Positions 60,202-64,000 of a DNA stretch of 64,000 nt are shown here, one piece after another. The notes below the pieces were generated by a model, which had not been told where the DNA came from, made no database searches, and saw only the letters and a program-made list of their open reading frames with translations. Source of the stretch: JAWXUU01 sp044426085 (GTDB lineage Bacteria; Bacillota; Clostridia; Christensenellales; CAMQZB01); NCBI GenBank assembly GCA_044426085.1, contig JAWXUU010000006.1, positions 62,001 through 126,000 of the forward strand. The letters run 5' to 3'. The number at the start of each line of letters is the position of its first letter. Position 1 is the stretch's first letter. A program made the position numbers and the translations under genes.

Positions 60202-60615
60202 TTATTTTTCGTTGTCTTTATCTTTGCTTTTATGATAGTCGTCAAGTTGGTTTAGTTTGCCGTTCACATAAGAGGCAAATTTCTTGATTGACTTGCCAAG
60301 TTTTGACAGCATAGCGTTTACTTTGTTGTTGAAATTTTCTTCGAATTTTTCGAAATTTTCCTTGAATTTTTGTTTTCTTGACGCCTTTTCTTCTTCCGAA
60401 GCAGTTGCGTTATCAATTGTGCCAAGCCCAGATGTCAGCTCGTTTGCCACGTCTTTTGGCGAGCCGAACGCTTTCAAAATTTCATTTTCAGCGTATCCTT
60501 CTTCTGTTTTGTCAGAAAAAAGTTCGTCGTAGTAGGCAAGAATTGTTTGTTGTTCGCCTTCTTCAAGCAGGGCAATTTCAAGCGAAAGATTGTATCTCCA
60601 TTCAATATAGTTCAT
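60202..60615 (-). CDS. DUF1700-like protein
   Basis: 137 aa. The N-terminal third (EWRYNLSLEIALLEEGEQQTILAYYDELFSDKTEEGYAENEILKAFGSPKDVANEL) matches the DUF1700 helical domain, which typically follows a PadR regulator. Unlike usual members it has no membrane segments; the rest is a charged helical stretch (KQKFKENFEKFEENF). The ATG overlaps the padR stop by one base, so translation is coupled. Role unknown, probably acting with the regulator. Confidence 0.75.
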   Translation of the reverse strand: MNYIEWRYNLSLEIALLEEGEQQTILAYYDELFSDKTEEGYAENEILKAFGSPKDVANELTSGLGTIDNATASEEEKASRKQKFKENFEKFEENFNNKVNAMLSKLGKSIKKFASYVNGKLNQLDDYHKSKDKDNEK

Positions 60616-60929
60616 TATATATTCTCCTTTACGCCAAGAAAAGCGTAGATTTTTTCCATTTGCAGATGCTCAGCCTTGAACAATTCAAGCCTAGCAATTC
60701 CTTCTTTTGTGATTTTATAATACTTTCGAAGTCTGCCACCAAACTCCGCCGTGTGGGTTTGGGCATATCCCGAAAGCTCTATCCTTTTCAATATAGGGTA
60801 AAGCGTGGATTCGGTGATTTCAATCAGCGGTGAAACAGTCGCCAAAATCTGATATCCATAACTTTCTTCGTTTTGAATACTCTTCAAAACGCAAACTTCC
60901 AAAAGCCCCTTTTTCATTTGTGTATCCAT
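60615..60929 (-). CDS. PadR-family transcriptional regulator
   Basis: 104 aa. Winged helix: KKGLLEVCVLKSIQNEESYGYQIL, TESTLYPILKRIELSGY and the wing RLRKYYKITKEGIARL are family-typical. First gene of a two-gene unit with the DUF1700-like gene; such pairs often respond to envelope stress. The divergent DUF5058 operon is 370 bp away, with a promoter and repeat R16 between, and is a possible target. AAGGAG precedes the ATG. Confidence 0.9.
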   Translation of the reverse strand: MDTQMKKGLLEVCVLKSIQNEESYGYQILATVSPLIEITESTLYPILKRIELSGYAQTHTAEFGGRLRKYYKITKEGIARLELFKAEHLQMEKIYAFLGVKENI

Positions 60930-60954
60930 TTTTTCTCCTTATGCAACGAATTGC

Positions 60955-61110
60955 GAAGCAAAGCTTCGTAAGTGAAAAGTGAAAAGTAAAAAGTGAAAAG
61001 TGAAGGTAATGCACTCGCAGTGCTCGTGCTTTCAATTATATATAATATAGTATGCACGAGCCAAAGGCGAGTGCCTACCATACTTTTTCACTCTTCACTT
61101 TTACTTATTG
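60955..61110. repeat. structured intergenic repeat, copy R16 (short form, gtgaaaa flanks)
   Basis: Short core at ~61003-61086 without the central hairpin. Right arm gcacgagccaaaggcgagtgc. Flanks are gtgaaaa/ttttcac units rather than aaaaatt heptads. A gaagcaaagcttcg palindrome is at the left edge. Confidence 0.85.
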
Positions 61111-61231
61111 CCTAAAAAAGCAAAGCTTTTTTAATACTCTCCATAACATGATACTATGCACTACATAGTATTCATACCCCTATTATATACCACAAACAAA
61201 AGTTTGTCAAGGGGTTTATTGAAATTTTAAA

Positions 61232-61261
61232 TTGACAATGGGGCAAAAAAAGGGGTATAAT
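61232..61261 (+). promoter_or_regulatory. strong sigma-A promoter of the DUF5058 operon
   Basis: A -35 TTGACA (61232-61237) and a -10 TATAAT (61256-61261), both consensus, with an 18-bp spacer. Leader about 30 nt. Upstream, 61111-61231 is A/T-rich with no gene. Confidence 0.85.
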
Positions 61262-61298
61262 GGTAAAAATGGGAGAAATCCTTATTGGGAGGAGAGAT

Positions 61299-62090
61299 AT
61301 GAACAATCAGATATTACTAGCAACTGATTTTCGCAACAGTGCATTTATGTATTTGCTTGCGGGGATAATCGTTGCATTTGTCGTTTTGATGAGTGTGATT
61401 TTCATGATTCACGCCTACAAACGCGGTGAAGCGCTCGGCATGGAAAAGGGAAAAATGGTGGGGGTTATCAAATCTTCTGCGCTGTTTTCTTTTGCGCCAT
61501 CAATTGCGATATTAATAACAGTGCTTACACTTGCCGGCTCGCTTGGCTTTCCGCTTCCTTGGATGCGACTTTCTGTTATCGGGTCGATAACATATGAAGT
61601 TCCTGCGGCGCAAGCGGTTTCCGATTCTATGGGTATGACGCTTTCAAGCGTTGGTGCTTCGGAACTTGGATATTCAACAATTGCTTACGTGATGACGTTT
61701 GGTATCATTTTTGGGGTGCTTTTCATTCCATTCCTTGTGCCAAAGATTTCGGGCGGTATGGTGAAACTCAAAATGAAAGACGAAAAGTGGTCTAAGATTT
61801 TTTCCGACGCGCTTTTCCTTGGCTTGATTGCGACTTTTTTGGGGGTTGGAATATACGGCAGAACAACCAATCGTGTGACAAACGAAACAATCGACCCAAC
61901 AACGGGCAGTATGCTTGTTTCAGTTCTCACGCTTCTCACAAGCATGGTTCTGATGATTGTTATAGGAATTGTAATCAAGAAACTCAAAATCAAATGGTTG
62001 GAAAATTATGCGCTTCCAATCTGTATGATAACAGCGATGGGCATGGCGATTTTGTATAATGCAATCTTGCCGTCTGGGCTTTTTGTTTAG
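61299..62090 (+). CDS. DUF5058 family membrane protein
   Basis: 263 aa with about seven membrane segments. Recognised by overall pattern (YLLAGIIVAFVVLMSVIFMIHAYKRG; FAPSIAILITVLTLAGSLG; LPWMRLSVIGSITYE); the family is uncharacterised. GGGAGGAG precedes the ATG at 61299. It is followed after 12 bp by another membrane protein and then an M20 peptidase. The set looks like a transporter plus an intracellular peptidase, which is an inference from order only. Confidence 0.75.
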   Translation: MNNQILLATDFRNSAFMYLLAGIIVAFVVLMSVIFMIHAYKRGEALGMEKGKMVGVIKSSALFSFAPSIAILITVLTLAGSLGFPLPWMRLSVIGSITYEVPAAQAVSDSMGMTLSSVGASELGYSTIAYVMTFGIIFGVLFIPFLVPKISGGMVKLKMKDEKWSKIFSDALFLGLIATFLGVGIYGRTTNRVTNETIDPTTGSMLVSVLTLLTSMVLMIVIGIVIKKLKIKWLENYALPICMITAMGMAILYNAILPSGLFV

Positions 62091-62102
62091 GGGGATGACA
62101 TT

Positions 62103-62765
62103 ATGAAAAATAAAATGATTTCAACAGATAAGCTAGGTGCAATCTTTGTTTATATCGGTGCGTTTCTCATTATCAGTGTGCCGTTTATAATTTCTGTATA
62201 CCTTGGCATTTGGCCTTCTTTCCAAACAATCGTGCTTCCGCTTCTCAGCATACTCGCGATTTATTTGCCGGTTCAAATCATCGAAATTGGCACGTATGTT
62301 CCAATGCTCGGCAGTGGCGGATCGTATCTTGCCTTTATCACGGGGAATATTTCCAACTTGAAAGCACCTTGCGTGATGAGCGCGCTAGACGCAAACAACG
62401 AAGTTGCAAGCTCGCCAGAAGGCGACGTGATTTCCACGCTTGCTGTCGCTTCAAGCACTCTTGTCACAACTGTGGTTTTGCTTGTTGGCGTTATGCTTTT
62501 TGTGACAACCGACCTAGCAACTTTGCTTCAATCAGAAGCGTTAGGCCCTGCGTTTGATAACTTGCTTGCGGCACTTTTCGGTGCGCTAGGCGTGGTTTTT
62601 GTTTCTAAAAATGTGAAAATTGCATCATTGCCAATCGCGTGCATGTTGCTTATTTTTATTATCGCGCCAGAACTTTATATGGATATCTTCAGCGTGCTTA
62701 TTCCTGTTTCTGCAGGCATTGCAATCGGTTGGAGCAGATTCCTTTATAAAAAAGGCTTGATTTAG
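62103..62765 (+). CDS. membrane protein, probable partner of the DUF5058 protein
   Basis: 220 aa, about six membrane segments (GAIFVYIGAFLIISVPFI; IVLPLLSILAIYLPVQIIEIG; STLVTTVVLLVGVMLF). A short conserved-looking loop, YVPMLGSGGSYLAFITGNISNLKAPC, may form a substrate or ion path. Function not recognised. GGGGG upstream. Ten bases separate it from the M20 peptidase, so the three genes form an operon. Confidence 0.7.
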   Translation: MKNKMISTDKLGAIFVYIGAFLIISVPFIISVYLGIWPSFQTIVLPLLSILAIYLPVQIIEIGTYVPMLGSGGSYLAFITGNISNLKAPCVMSALDANNEVASSPEGDVISTLAVASSTLVTTVVLLVGVMLFVTTDLATLLQSEALGPAFDNLLAALFGALGVVFVSKNVKIASLPIACMLLIFIIAPELYMDIFSVLIPVSAGIAIGWSRFLYKKGLI

Positions 62766-62775
62766 GGGGTAGTTT

Positions 62776-64000
62776 ATGATATACGCAGTGTATGGTGTTT
62801 TGGCTGTCATTTTGATTTTGATTGCTGTCTTGATTATAAGAGCGATGAATTTCAAAGCTGAAGAAGTGGGCGAAATTCAAAAAGTCAACGTGGATTTTGA
62901 TGGCGAAAGAGCGGTGAAAAACCTTTCAACTTTGGTGAAAATCCCTACTGTTTCAGTTTTGGATGCGGAAAATGGCGATTATTCGCAACACGAAAAATTT
63001 ATAAAAACGCTTGTGGGAATGTATCCACAAATTGTGGAAAAATCCGAATTCACAAGGGTTGCAAACTATGGGTTGATGTTCAAAATCGCGGGCAAATCAA
63101 GCGAAAATCCATCTGTTTTGATGTCGCACTACGACGTTGTGCCCGTTGTTGGTCAAGCTTGGAGCTTCGAACCGTTTTGCGGTGAAATCAAGGACGGCTA
63201 CGTTCACGGTAGGGGCACGCTAGACACAAAAGGCACGCTTGTTTGCACTTGCGAGAGCGTGGAAACCCTTCTTGAAGGTGGGTTTGTGCCGGCAAATGAT
63301 TTGTATCTTTGCTTTGGTGGTGATGAAGAAATCGGCGGAGAAATATGCAAAAAAGTGGTCGCGCATTTGAAAGAAAAAGGTGTTAAACCAGCCCTTGTTT
63401 TCGACGAAGGCGGTGCAATTGTGGAAAATATTTTCCCTGGCGTTTCTAAGCAATGTGCTGTTGTCGGCATATCAGAAAAAGGCATGTGCGATATTTCGCT
63501 TTCGGTGAAAGCAAGTGGCGGTCACGCTTCGTCGCCTGATGCCAGCAACCCTGTGAACGTGCTTGCAAACGCAATTTGCAAGATTCAAAACAACCAAATG
63601 AAAGCTGATATCATCCCCGCCGTTTCAGAAATGTTGAACGCGCTTGGAAGACATTCCAGCTTCGTTTATAAAATTATTTTCTCAAACATGTGGCTTTTCA
63701 AACCGCTCGTAACTAAGATTTTTGTTGCGGGGGGTGGCGAAACTTCTGCGCTTTGCAAAACTACTTTTGCCTTCACCACAATCGAGGGCTCAAAGGCGAA
63801 TAACGTCTTGCCAACCACTGCAAAAATGAACATCAACGTTCGCGTTCTCAACAACATCACCGTTGCAGATATGGTGGCGCACATCAAAAAAGTCGTTGCC
63901 GACGAAAGGGTGGAAATCGAAGTTGTCATGAAAAATGAACCGTCACCTGTTGCAAGCGTGAAAAGCGAGGGATATTTGAAGGTTAAACGCGCCATGAACG
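62776..64000 (+). CDS. M20-family metallopeptidase (PM20D1/carboxypeptidase-like), N-terminal part
   Basis: Runs off the window end; about 408 residues are visible. An N-terminal membrane anchor (IYAVYGVLAVILILIAVLIIRA) is followed by the M20 core: first zinc His and Asp in LMSHYDVVPVV, bridging Asp in VHGRGTLDTKGTL, catalytic Glu pair in GGDEEIGGE, and the dimerisation domain GGHASSPDASNPVNVL. The anchor and the PM20D1-like layout suggest a peptidase or N-acyl-amino-acid hydrolase at the membrane. ATG 62776 follows GGGGG. Third gene of the DUF5058 operon. Confidence 0.88.
   Translation, partial: MIYAVYGVLAVILILIAVLIIRAMNFKAEEVGEIQKVNVDFDGERAVKNLSTLVKIPTVSVLDAENGDYSQHEKFIKTLVGMYPQIVEKSEFTRVANYGLMFKIAGKSSENPSVLMSHYDVVPVVGQAWSFEPFCGEIKDGYVHGRGTLDTKGTLVCTCESVETLLEGGFVPANDLYLCFGGDEEIGGEICKKVVAHLKEKGVKPALVFDEGGAIVENIFPGVSKQCAVVGISEKGMCDISLSVKASGGHASSPDASNPVNVLANAICKIQNNQMKADIIPAVSEMLNALGRHSSFVYKIIFSNMWLFKPLVTKIFVAGGGETSALCKTTFAFTTIEGSKANNVLPTTAKMNINVRVLNNITVADMVAHIKKVVADERVEIEVVMKNEPSPVASVKSEGYLKVKRAMN

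Noticed and set aside
5621..61110. Interpretation of the repeats as an IS element or transposon with its own enzyme
   Set aside because: No copy contains an open frame of meaningful length and no transposase or RAYT-like gene is in the window; mobilisation in trans remains open.

Overview
The window looks like the replication-origin region of a low-GC, Gram-positive (Firmicutes/Clostridia-type) chromosome. It carries spoVG, yabP/yabQ-like genes, a CwlD-like amidase, soj/spo0J (parA/parB), whiA next to an HPr-like gene, DnaI- and DnaB/DnaD-type primosome proteins, strong GGAGG ribosome binding sites and the standard genetic code. No rRNA, tRNA, CRISPR array or intact transposase was seen. Assignment below class level is not possible from the sequence alone. 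A gut-type uncultured Clostridia lineage is a guess.

Layout. 0-5.6 kb: end of an M20 dipeptidase, then ung, an ABC-F ATPase, a QueG-like protein and a glycerol-1-phosphate dehydrogenase, all on the plus strand. 5.9-21.2 kb: a cupin regulator, pfkA, ppk (plus strand), galU, an HD hydrolase, an acyltransferase block, a CwlD-like amidase, a GltS-type symporter, a PlsC-like acyltransferase and murC, mostly on the minus strand. 21.5-28.1 kb: spoVG, a repeat-rich lipoprotein, yabP/yabQ, an MFS transporter, rplI and typA. 28.5-41.3 kb: an Abi-type gene, an NrdR-controlled B12-dependent ribonucleotide reductase, a truncated binding-protein gene, a HAD hydrolase, membrane proteins, an M29 aminopeptidase and a heterodimeric ABC exporter. 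41.6-50.6 kb: primosome genes, an esterase-like protein, signal peptidase, ftsB/divIC, ppx, an M50-like protease and cvpA. 50.6-55.6 kb: two perfect parS sites, dnaN, oriC, rsmG, parA and parB. 56-64 kb: murB, a PHP phosphatase, whiA, an HPr-like gene, DUF1700/PadR, and a DUF5058 / membrane protein / M20 peptidase operon.

The origin can be read directly. Five TAG trinucleotides (DnaA-trio), a G run and a cluster of DnaA boxes (four perfect) lie between dnaN and rsmG beside an AT-rich stretch. dnaA, recF and gyrB are not next to it. Two parS palindromes lie 1.6-1.7 kb away, and parA-parB follows on the other side. Four tandem 83-84 bp repeats separate parA from parB.

The most unusual feature is a family of structured intergenic repeats, with about seventeen full, short or half copies. 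Each has an inverted-repeat core of about 140 bp, bounded by an attgtggtaaggca-type end and its complement. Inside are two arm hairpins and a central hairpin whose stem bases covary between copies. Outside are variable arrays of a 7-bp A/T unit and extra hairpin modules. The copies sit in most long intergenic gaps, and many abut or supply the stop codon of the neighbouring gene. No enzyme that would mobilise them is visible in the window.
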